This document shows positions 1-5,169 of a stretch of 5,318 nucleotides of DNA, piece by piece. The DNA is taken from contig URTZ01000142.1 of assembly GCA_900550825.1 (NCBI GenBank), forward strand, positions 1 to 5,318. Reading direction: 5' to 3'. The notes beneath the pieces were generated by a model. The model saw only the letters and a program-made list of their open reading frames with translations. It was not told the DNA's origin and ran no database searches. A program made the position numbers and the translations under genes. Position 1 is the stretch's first letter; each line of letters opens with the position of its first letter. The stretch is from an uncultured Collinsella sp. (GTDB taxonomy: Bacteria > Actinomycetota > Coriobacteriia > Coriobacteriales > Coriobacteriaceae).

Positions 1-24
1 ACTGAGATAGTCAGCGCCCCTTTT
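1..24. terminator. Probable intrinsic terminator, cut by the left window edge
   Basis: The first three bases ACT can pair with AGT at 9-11 around a GAGAT loop. They are followed by CAGCGCCCC (12-20) and TTTT (21-24). This looks like the apex and right arm of a strong GC-rich hairpin whose left arm lies outside the window. On the minus strand the same bases read AAAAGGGGCGCTG shortly after the livF stop, so the element probably ends the liv operon. It could also serve a converging plus-strand gene. The missing half is inferred, not seen. Confidence 0.5.
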
Positions 25-34
25 GTTAGGTGGG

Positions 35-748
35 TTAGCCTCCGAGGTAGGCTTTGCGGACGTTATCGTCGTGCAGGAGCTCTTGGCCGGTACCGGTCAT
101 GGTGATCTTGCCGGTCTCGAGCACGTAGCCGCGCGTGGCGATGGAAAGCGCCATCTGCGCGTTTTGCTCAACCAGAAGCACCGTGGTGCCGGCCTTGTGC
201 AGGTCCTCGACAATCTGGAAGATCTGTTCGATCAGAATCGGTGCCAGACCCATGGAAGGTTCGTCGAGCATAAGCAGTTTGGGGTTACTCATAAGGGCGC
301 GCCCCATAACGAGCATCTGCTGCTCGCCGCCTGAAAGGGTGCCGGCGACCTGGCGACGACGTTCCTTCAGGCGCGGGAACTGCTCGTAGACGCGCTCCAG
401 GCCCGGAGCCACCGTGGACTTGGGCTGTGTATAGGCACCCATCTCCAGGTTCTCCTCGACCGTCATCTGCAAAAAGGCGCGACGACCCTCGGGAACCTGA
501 GCCAGGCCCTTACCAACCAGCTTATCAGCGGGCGTATGGGTAATGTCCTCGCCCATAAACTTGATGGAGCCGGTCTTGGAGCGCAGCAGGCCCGAGACGG
601 TCTTGAGCGTTGTGGACTTGCCGGCACCGTTGGCACCAATCAAGGCCACGATCTCGCCCTCGTTAACGTTAAAGGAGATGTCCTTGATGGCGTGGATGGC
701 GCCGTACCAGACGTTGATGTTGTAGACGGAAAGCATCGGCTCTGCCAT
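35..748 (-). CDS. livF: LivF-type ATPase of branched-chain amino acid ABC importer
   Basis: This is a 237-residue ABC ATPase, the usual LivF length, and with LivG it powers import on the cytoplasmic side. Visible motifs are Walker A GANGAGKST (38-46), Q-loop Gln84 in the LivF-typical AQVPEGR stretch, signature LSGGEQQ (138-144), Walker B LLMLDEP (158-164) with catalytic Glu163, and the D-loop SMGLAP (165-170). The switch position reads VEQN (193-196), so Gln195 replaces the usual His; E. coli LivF has the same VEQN. The protein ends AYLGG, as LivF proteins commonly do. The ATG directly abuts the livG stop codon and has its own AAGGGGGAG site 6 nt upstream. It is the last gene of the operon. 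Function is secure; the exact amino acid carried cannot be read from this subunit. Confidence 0.95.
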   Translation of the reverse strand: MAEPMLSVYNINVWYGAIHAIKDISFNVNEGEIVALIGANGAGKSTTLKTVSGLLRSKTGSIKFMGEDITHTPADKLVGKGLAQVPEGRRAFLQMTVEENLEMGAYTQPKSTVAPGLERVYEQFPRLKERRRQVAGTLSGGEQQMLVMGRALMSNPKLLMLDEPSMGLAPILIEQIFQIVEDLHKAGTTVLLVEQNAQMALSIATRGYVLETGKITMTGTGQELLHDDNVRKAYLGG

Positions 749-1609
749 TTAGTTCTCCCCCTTATCCTGCTTACCCAGATACGCCTCGATAACGGCGTCG
801 TTGTTCTGGATTTCCTCTGCTGTGCCCTTGGCGATAACCTTGCCAAAGTTAAGCACGCAGATGCCTTCGCAGATGTTCATGACGAGCGACATATCATGCT
901 CGATAAGCATGATGGCGATGCCGAAGGTGTCGCGAATCTTGACGATGTTCGCCATGAGCTCTGCGGTCTCGGACGGGTTCATGCCGGCGGCAGGCTCGTC
1001 GAGCAGCAGTAGCTTGGGGTTGGTGGCAAGCGCGCGGACGATTTCCAGACGACGCTGAGCGCCGTAAGGAAGCGAGCCGGCCCGTTCATTTGCCAGGTGC
1101 TCCATGTCAAAAATGGACAGCAGCTCCATGGCGCGCTCGTGGGCGGCCTTCTCGTGCTTCCAATACGTCGGCAGGCGCAGCACGCCCTCAAAACCGGAGT
1201 AGCGCTCCTGATTGTGCAGGCCGACCTTAACGTTGTCCTCCACCGTCATGGTATTGAACAGGCGGATGTTCTGGAACGTACGGGCAATACCCATGCGGTT
1301 GACCTGGTAGACCGACTTGCCCGAAGTGTCCTCACCGTCGAGCAGGATGGTGCCGTGCGTAGGCTGGTACACCTTGGTGAGCAGGTTGAAGACCGTGGTC
1401 TTGCCGGCACCGTTGGGGCCGATGAGACCGGCGATCTCGGTCTTGCCGATGGTTAGGCTAAAGTCGTCGACCGCCTTAAGGCCGCCGAATTCAATGCCCA
1501 GGTGAATGCACTCGAGCGCCGGGCGCTGGCCCAGGTCGCGGTCGGGAACGATGGCGCCAGAAGGATACGGGACCATCTTGCCCTTGTTGAACTCAAACTT
1601 ACTGGGCAT
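749..1609 (-). CDS. livG: LivG-type ATPase of branched-chain amino acid ABC importer
   Basis: This is a 286-residue ABC ATPase that pairs with LivF. It shows Walker A GPNGAGKTT (64-72), Q-loop Gln113 in ARTFQN, a LivG-style degenerate signature LPYGAQR (180-186), Walker B LLLLDEP (200-206) with Glu205, and switch His238 in IEHD. It ends near AYLGK, typical of LivG. The start at 1609 is chosen because AAGGAGGT lies 8 nt upstream. A TTG at 1636 is open in frame but would overlap livM further and has no such site. The livM stop lies inside the gene, giving an 11-nt overlap, and the livF ATG follows its stop directly. Oddity: about 30 residues precede the usual LivG beginning (the FGGLKAVDD stretch at 41-49), making it longer than the about 255-residue E. 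coli protein. An internal ATG at 1576 could shorten this by 11 residues but has only a weak upstream purine run. Confidence 0.95.
   Translation of the reverse strand: MPSKFEFNKGKMVPYPSGAIVPDRDLGQRPALECIHLGIEFGGLKAVDDFSLTIGKTEIAGLIGPNGAGKTTVFNLLTKVYQPTHGTILLDGEDTSGKSVYQVNRMGIARTFQNIRLFNTMTVEDNVKVGLHNQERYSGFEGVLRLPTYWKHEKAAHERAMELLSIFDMEHLANERAGSLPYGAQRRLEIVRALATNPKLLLLDEPAAGMNPSETAELMANIVKIRDTFGIAIMLIEHDMSLVMNICEGICVLNFGKVIAKGTAEEIQNNDAVIEAYLGKQDKGEN
755..763 (-). promoter_or_regulatory. Ribosome binding site of livF
   Basis: The minus strand reads AAGGGGGAG, 6 nt before the livF ATG at 748. It lies inside the last codons of livG, so livF translation is probably coupled to livG termination. 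Confidence 0.75.
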
Positions 1610-2687
1610 CGGCTGCCACCTCCTTCTTGGAAGCAAAGCGGTCCTTAATGCGTGCGAAGAACGCCTTGAGCTGTGGGTTGTTAGTAAAGACCATGACCAG
1701 AATCAACACGATGGCGTAGATGAGCATGCGGTAGTCCGAGAACTGACGGAGCAGCTCGGGGAGCACCGTGAGCAGCGCCGCGGCGATAACGGAGCCGCGC
1801 ATATTGCCCAGGCCGCCCAGGACCACGAACACCAGAATGAGGATGGACGTATTGAAGTCGAACTTAGTGGCGGAAAGCTGCGAGAAGTTACCGCCGAACA
1901 GGGCTCCGGCAGCGCCGGCGAGGGCAGCGGAAACCACGAAGGCGATCATGCGGTACTGGGTGACGGAGATGCCCACAGACTCGGCAGCGATCTTGTTGTC
2001 GCGCACGGCAATAATGGCACGACCGGTACGGCTGCGAACCAGGTTGAGCACAATCACGAGCGCGACCATAACCAGGATTGCGCCGGCAAGGAAGGTCGAA
2101 TAGGTCGACACGCCCGATGCGCCCTGCGCGCCCTTGATGATGGCGGTGCCGTCCTCGAGCAGGTGCAGGTCGTCGATCGTGGAGTTACCCGTGATGTTAA
2201 AGATCACATGCAGGCCGCGGGAATCGACGCCCACAATGAGGCAGGTGACGACCTCTTTGATGATCTCGCCAAAAGCCAGGGTCACGATGGCCAGATAGTC
2301 GCCGCTCAGGCGCAGGACCGGGATACCGATCAAGAAGCCCAAGATGGCAGCGGCGATAGCGCCGACCACAATGCTGACAATCAGGCGCATCGGGTCGGAC
2401 GGAACGGCGCTCTCCAGTGCGACGGCGGTGACGATTCCCGTATAGGCGCCGACGCTCATAAAGCCCGCGTGGCCCAGCGACAAATCGCCCGCGATGCCGA
2501 CGACGAGGTTAAGGGAGATGGCCATGACGATATAGGCCGTGATGGGAACCAGCTGACCGGCGATCATGCGCGGGATCATGTGGTTAGACTGCATAAAGAA
2601 CACGATGGCGAACGCCACAAGGCATATGGCGTACGTAACAAAGTCGTGACGCGTCTGCTTGTCTTTAAGAAACTTCATAACGCTCAC
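1599..2687 (-). CDS. livM: LivM-type permease of branched-chain amino acid ABC importer
   Basis: This is a 362-residue polytopic inner-membrane protein that forms the translocation path with LivH. Hydrophobic segments are visible near 19-33, 45-66, 75-91, 102-124, 131-153, 198-215, 247-266, 280-291, 298-312 and 321-335. Family hallmarks are LNLVVGIAGDLSLGHAGF (59-76), LRLSGDYLAIVTLAFGEI (125-142) and a cytoplasmic EAA-like loop GRAIIAVRDNKIAAESVGI (222-240), which contacts the ATPases. The C-terminus is basic and then polar. The start is GTG at 2687, immediately after the livH TAG, with GAGAAGG 5 nt upstream. An ATG three codons later (2678) is a real alternative giving 359 residues. The last 11 nt overlap livG. 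It is somewhat shorter than E. coli LivM (about 425 residues), mostly at the N-terminus, as in many bacteria. Confidence 0.94.
   Translation of the reverse strand: MSVMKFLKDKQTRHDFVTYAICLVAFAIVFFMQSNHMIPRMIAGQLVPITAYIVMAISLNLVVGIAGDLSLGHAGFMSVGAYTGIVTAVALESAVPSDPMRLIVSIVVGAIAAAILGFLIGIPVLRLSGDYLAIVTLAFGEIIKEVVTCLIVGVDSRGLHVIFNITGNSTIDDLHLLEDGTAIIKGAQGASGVSTYSTFLAGAILVMVALVIVLNLVRSRTGRAIIAVRDNKIAAESVGISVTQYRMIAFVVSAALAGAAGALFGGNFSQLSATKFDFNTSILILVFVVLGGLGNMRGSVIAAALLTVLPELLRQFSDYRMLIYAIVLILVMVFTNNPQLKAFFARIKDRFASKKEVAADAQ
1618..1625 (-). promoter_or_regulatory. Ribosome binding site that fixes the livG start
   Basis: The minus strand reads AAGGAGGT, a near-perfect anti-16S match, 8 nt before the ATG at 1609. 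It sits within the Lys-Lys-Glu-Val codons near the end of livM, so the coding sequence of livM doubles as the livG ribosome site. It favours the ATG at 1609 over the upstream TTG. Confidence 0.85.
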
Positions 2688-3569
2688 CTACACCTTCTCG
2701 GGAACGTACTTGCCCAAGAGGCCGGCAGGCTTGACGAGCAGGACGATGATCAAAACACCAAAGACGATGGAGTTGGCAAGGCTCGTGGAAATGTAAGCCT
2801 GCGCCATCGCCTCGATGATGCCGATGAGAATGCCGCCGACAAAGGCACCAGGAATGGAGCCGATGCCGCCGAAAACGGCAGCGTCGAAGGCCTTGATGCC
2901 AGGCATGGCGCCCGTCGTGGGCTGCAACACCGGCGAGTAGGAGCACAGGAGCACGCCGGCGATGGCGGCAAGGGCGGAGCCGATGGCGAACGTCATCGAG
3001 ATGGTGCGGTTGACGTTGATGCCCATGAGCTGAGCGGCGGCCTTGTCCTCGGACACAGCGCGCATGGCCTTGCCCATCTTGGTCTTACCTGTAAAGAACA
3101 TCAGGCCGGCCATGATAACCAGGCAGGCGACGATAGTGACGAGCGAGACGGCGCTTACGTTAAACTTGGCCAAGAACTCCGGCACCGGGAAGGTGACGAG
3201 CGAAGTGAAGTTCTTGGGCGTGGCGCCCCACAGAAGCTGCGCGGCGTTCTGCAGGAAGTAAGACACGCCGATGGCCGTGATCAGAACGGCCAGCGGGCCT
3301 GCTTGGCGCAGCGGCTTGTATGCCAGACCCTCGATGAGAACACCGAGAACGGTACAGACCACACAAGAGAGAATTACAGATGCCCAGCCCGGGAGGCCGA
3401 GATACGACGTGGCGCAGAACGAGACATAGGCACCGACCATGATAACGTCGCCGTGAGCGAAGTTCAGCATCTTGGCGATGCCATAGACCATGGTGTAGCC
3501 CAACGCGATGATGGCGTAGACGCTGCCCATGGACAGGCCGTTGACCAGGTATTGGATAAAGACCGTCAT
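2688..3569 (-). CDS. livH: LivH-type permease of branched-chain amino acid ABC importer
   Basis: This is a 293-residue polytopic membrane permease, close to E. coli LivH (308), and the partner of LivM. Family signatures are GLSMGSVYAIIALGYTMVYG (11-30), the following KMLNFAHGD (33-41), the EAA-like loop GKAMRAVSEDKAAAQLMGI (166-184), GGIGSIPGAFVGG (234-246) and the terminal PAGLLG (281-286). Hydrophobic segments lie near 12-30, 42-56, 62-82, 92-110, 138-158, 190-210, 240-258 and 265-281. The start at ATG 3569 has AAAGGGGG 9 nt upstream. ATG 3578 is abutted by that site and is less likely. The frame stays open upstream to a TTG at 3662, which lies in the intergenic stem-loop and has no ribosome site. 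The TAG stop directly abuts the livM GTG. It is the first gene of the HMGF core, separated from livJ by a 139-nt structured spacer. Confidence 0.95.
   Translation of the reverse strand: MTVFIQYLVNGLSMGSVYAIIALGYTMVYGIAKMLNFAHGDVIMVGAYVSFCATSYLGLPGWASVILSCVVCTVLGVLIEGLAYKPLRQAGPLAVLITAIGVSYFLQNAAQLLWGATPKNFTSLVTFPVPEFLAKFNVSAVSLVTIVACLVIMAGLMFFTGKTKMGKAMRAVSEDKAAAQLMGINVNRTISMTFAIGSALAAIAGVLLCSYSPVLQPTTGAMPGIKAFDAAVFGGIGSIPGAFVGGILIGIIEAMAQAYISTSLANSIVFGVLIIVLLVKPAGLLGKYVPEKV
2693..2699 (-). promoter_or_regulatory. Ribosome binding site of livM
   Basis: The minus strand reads GAGAAGG, 5 nt before GTG 2687 and inside the last livH codons. The same area also offers AGGTGAG 4 nt before ATG 2678, so the site does not fully settle which start is used. 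Either choice keeps livM coupled to livH. Confidence 0.5.
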
Positions 3570-3578
3570 GTTCCACAT

Positions 3579-3586
3579 CCCCCTTT
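3579..3586 (-). promoter_or_regulatory. Ribosome binding site that fixes the livH start
   Basis: The minus strand reads AAAGGGGG, 9 nt before ATG 3569. The site directly touches the alternative ATG at 3578, leaving no spacer there, which argues for 3569. Confidence 0.75.
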
Positions 3587-3615
3587 CGAATAGGTTTCCA
3601 GTTAATGTATGAAAC

Positions 3616-3635
3616 AGGGACGTTACACTGTCCCT
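3616..3635 (-). other. Small stem-loop in the livJ-livH spacer
   Basis: AGGGAC (3616-3621) and GTCCCT (3630-3635) are perfectly complementary around an 8-nt loop. On the minus-strand transcript the stem is followed by GUUUC, too short a U-run for a convincing terminator. It lies 10 nt downstream of the larger stem-loop in the same transcript. Confidence 0.5.
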
Positions 3636-3645
3636 AGATACCAAG

Positions 3646-3677
3646 CAAGCAGGGAAGGCCAAAACCTCCCCTGCTTG
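3646..3677 (-). other. Strong intercistronic stem-loop between livJ and livH
   Basis: Bases 3646-3658 and 3665-3677 form a 13-bp stem around a 6-nt loop. On the minus-strand RNA all 13 pairs form, one of them a G-U wobble; on the plus strand that pair would be an A-C mismatch. The structure therefore belongs to the liv transcript. No U-tract follows (the next bases read CTTGGTATC), so a full intrinsic terminator is unlikely. Likely roles are protecting the livJ message from 3' decay or partial attenuation, either of which would lower livHMGF expression relative to livJ. Confidence 0.7.
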
Positions 3678-3682
3678 GGATC

Positions 3683-3705
3683 AAAACCGCTCTATGTAAG
3701 GCGGC
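3683..3705 (-). terminator. Weak terminator-like hairpin just after livJ
   Basis: On the minus strand CCGC (3704-3701) can pair with GCGG (3690-3687) around a 10-nt loop, with a possible extra G-U pair (3705/3686). UUUU (3686-3683) follows. The stem is short, so this would be at most a leaky terminator, starting right after the tandem livJ stop codons. It is the first of three possible hairpins in this spacer. Confidence 0.3.
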
Positions 3706-3708
3706 TTA

Positions 3709-4896
3709 TTAGGCCTGTACGTACTTGCCGTCGGTGATGACGTACGCCGTCGGGTCCTTCTGGACCTGGCCCTTGTCGTTCCAGGAGAGCTTGCCAGTCA
3801 AGCCGTCAACGGTAATGTTGCGCATAGCCTCGGGAAGCTTCTCGGCAACCTCGGTCGGGTCGGCGTCGGCACCCAGGCCGGCTTCCTTGAGGGCCTCGAC
3901 CACCGCATGCACGCCGTCGTAGGCGTCGGCGGCAAACTGGTCGGGGGTATCGCCGTACTTATCCTTGTAGGCGTTGACGAAGTCGGCGTTCTTCTCGTCG
4001 TCGGCGGAGAACGGGGTCATGAGCAGCAGGCCCTCGGCAAGAGAGGTGTCGAAGCCCTCAACGCCCAGGATACCGTCCATACCGTCGCAGCCCATCATCT
4101 TGACGTCGTAGCCCATGTCCTTGGCGTTCTTGAGCAGGACGGATGCGGGCGTGTAGTAGATCGGTGCAAAAATCATGGTGGCGCCGGCCTGCTTTGCCTT
4201 GGTCAGCTGGTTGGTAAAACTCGTAGCAGAGTCGTCCTTGAAGGTCTCCTCGTCGACAATCTCAAGCTTAGACTTAGCGGCCTGGGCCTTAAAAGAATCT
4301 GCGATGCCCGAAGAATAGGCGTCGCCGGAGTTATAGAACAGCACGAACTTCTCGTTCGCATACTTCTGCGCCAGGAACTTGGCAGCGTTGACACCCTGGT
4401 TGGGGTCGGTGAAGCAAACCTGGAAGACGCAATCCTTGCCCTTGGTAACGTCCTCGGAGGACGCGGACGGGGTGATCATGAACGTCTCGGGGTCGTTACC
4501 ACACTCTGCGGCAACGGCAACCGACGCACCCGTGGTGGTCGGACCGACGAGGGCCTGCATGCCCCAGTCGAGCAGGGTGTTGAAGGCGTTGACGGCCTTC
4601 TCGCCGTCGGCCTGGTCATCCTCGGCCTTGCTGGCAAGCGGCAGCTCCTTGGTCGAGAAATCCTTGCAGCCAAGCTCGACACCCTGGGTAACGGACTTGC
4701 CGTAGGACGCGTTGGCGCCGGTCAGCGGGCCGATGGTGCCGATCTTAAACGAAGCGTCGCCCGAAGCGGAACCGCTGTCGCCGCCGTTGGAGGAGCAGCC
4801 AGCTAGAATAGACATCGCCCCCAGACCTGCTGCGCTCGCGATAACGCTCCTGCGATTCATAACAGGGTTCAATGACTTACCGGTGAGGCTCGACAT
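3709..4896 (-). CDS. livJ: Substrate-binding lipoprotein of branched-chain amino acid ABC importer
   Basis: This is a 395-residue extracytoplasmic binding protein of the LIV-binding (type I periplasmic-binding) family. A signal with Arg15-Arg16, a hydrophobic stretch and lipobox LAGC (31-34) predicts lipid anchoring at Cys34. A Ser/Gly linker (35-48) precedes the mature fold, starting FKIGTIGPLTG (50-60). GPTTTGAS (118-125) and ITPSASSEDVT (141-151) match ligand-pocket segments of the family. In a gap-free alignment with remembered E. coli LivJ, Tyr247 and Asp271 fall at the amine-binding Tyr and Glu positions, supporting an amino acid ligand. The start at 4896 has AGAGGAGAG upstream; ATG 4860 has none. 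Two in-frame TAA codons (3711-3706) end it. It precedes livHMGF after a structured spacer. Leucine, isoleucine or valine is the likely substrate, but specificity is not proven. It could equally be called livK by position. Confidence 0.9.
   Translation of the reverse strand: MSSLTGKSLNPVMNRRSVIASAAGLGAMSILAGCSSNGGDSGSASGDASFKIGTIGPLTGANASYGKSVTQGVELGCKDFSTKELPLASKAEDDQADGEKAVNAFNTLLDWGMQALVGPTTTGASVAVAAECGNDPETFMITPSASSEDVTKGKDCVFQVCFTDPNQGVNAAKFLAQKYANEKFVLFYNSGDAYSSGIADSFKAQAAKSKLEIVDEETFKDDSATSFTNQLTKAKQAGATMIFAPIYYTPASVLLKNAKDMGYDVKMMGCDGMDGILGVEGFDTSLAEGLLLMTPFSADDEKNADFVNAYKDKYGDTPDQFAADAYDGVHAVVEALKEAGLGADADPTEVAEKLPEAMRNITVDGLTGKLSWNDKGQVQKDPTAYVITDGKYVQA
4879..4891. repeat. Inverted repeat, copy in livJ codons 2-6
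   Basis: The plus strand reads ACCGGTGAGGCTC. The exact reverse complement lies at 5139-5151. In the livJ message this copy covers the end of codon 2 through codon 6 (Ser-Ser-Leu-Thr-Gly), inside the initiating ribosome's footprint. Confidence 0.6.
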
Positions 4897-4900
4897 GCGG

Positions 4901-4910
4901 CTCTCCTCTC
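4901..4910 (-). promoter_or_regulatory. Ribosome binding site that fixes the livJ start
   Basis: The minus strand reads GAGAGGAGAG, with its AGGAG core 6 nt before ATG 4896. No comparable site precedes the in-frame ATG at 4860, so the longer signal peptide with a 16-residue n-region is favoured. Confidence 0.8.
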
Positions 4911-4969
4911 AAATCTCGTCGGGTTTCGGTTACCCAACAGGCCATCCTTCGCCGTGTTCGGCGTTCGCA

Positions 4970-5110
4970 AAATAGTAGACGCTTTAGTTAAGGAAAGTGG
5001 CGATTATTTCAACTTTTCTTTGGCCTCAGGTTTTTATCCATATTTCTGCGTATTTTTGCCGCTTTATGCATGACTGCCACTTTATTGTGTAAAAGTAATG
5101 TTTCCATTCT
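4970..5110 (-). promoter_or_regulatory. AT-rich region likely holding the livJ promoter
   Basis: This stretch is clearly AT-richer than the surrounding genes and lies between the upstream gene's terminator-like hairpin and the livJ leader. On the minus strand, TTGAAA (5012-5007) is a fair -35 box, but the -10 candidate 16 nt on (TAACTA, 4990-4985) is poor. TACTAT (4977-4972) is a better -10 with no matching -35. TTTACA (5093-5088) with CATAAA (5068-5063) has an over-long 19-nt spacer. A promoter here is likely from context, but the exact boxes are not settled. No T-box or other known amino acid riboswitch motif is recognisable between here and the livJ start. Confidence 0.35.
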
Positions 5111-5130
5111 GTTACAAGCGTCCTCGCCCT

Positions 5131-5169
5131 GAATAAAAGAGCCTCACCGGTTGCGTTTTATACGCTCTT
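5131..5169 (-). terminator. Probable terminator of the upstream binding protein gene
   Basis: On the minus strand AAGAGC (5169-5164), overlapping the stop codon, pairs with GCTCTT (5142-5137), and the U-rich run TTTTATT follows. The 21-nt loop can itself form a small GCGT/ACGC hairpin that would compete with the outer stem. The stem is only 6 bp, so some read-through into livJ is plausible. Confidence 0.45.
5139..5151. repeat. Inverted repeat, copy in the upstream gene's terminator
   Basis: The plus strand reads GAGCCTCACCGGT, the exact reverse complement of 4879-4891, with 247 nt between the copies. On the transcript it lies in the 3' untranslated region of the upstream gene, overlapping the right arm of the terminator hairpin and the start of its U-run. 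Confidence 0.6.

Noticed and set aside
583..585. Complement of a missing switch His in LivF (Gln195 in VEQN) as a sign of an inactive ATPase
   Set aside because: E. coli LivF has the same VEQN at this position, so it is a family trait rather than a defect in this gene. Coordinates are nominal within livF.
1610..1636. Upstream TTG start for livG adding nine residues
   Set aside because: It has no ribosome site at the right distance and extends the overlap with livM. The ATG at 1609 has AAGGAGGT 8 nt upstream.
1506..3593. A 695-codon plus-strand open frame opposite livM and livH
   Set aside because: Its product is rich in His, Asp, Glu, Gly and Arg without any recognisable domain, as expected for the antisense of GC-rich genes coding hydrophobic proteins. 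The minus strand carries clear family motifs throughout.
3570..3662. Upstream TTG start for livH adding 31 residues
   Set aside because: It lies inside the strong stem-loop, lacks a ribosome site, and the added residues do not resemble LivH. ATG 3569 begins the family sequence and has a good site.
3907..4806. A 299-codon plus-strand open frame opposite livJ
   Set aside because: It is low-complexity Val/Gly/Leu/Arg-rich antisense translation of livJ, with no motif, and lies wholly within a well-supported gene.
4858..4860. Internal ATG as livJ start (signal beginning MNRRSV)
   Set aside because: No purine-rich site precedes it, whereas ATG 4896 has AGAGGAGAG. The shorter signal would still be functional, so it remains a minor alternative.
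4897..5167. T-box or amino acid riboswitch upstream of livJ
   Set aside because: No T-box consensus, specifier-like stem or other familiar riboswitch core was recognised on either strand.
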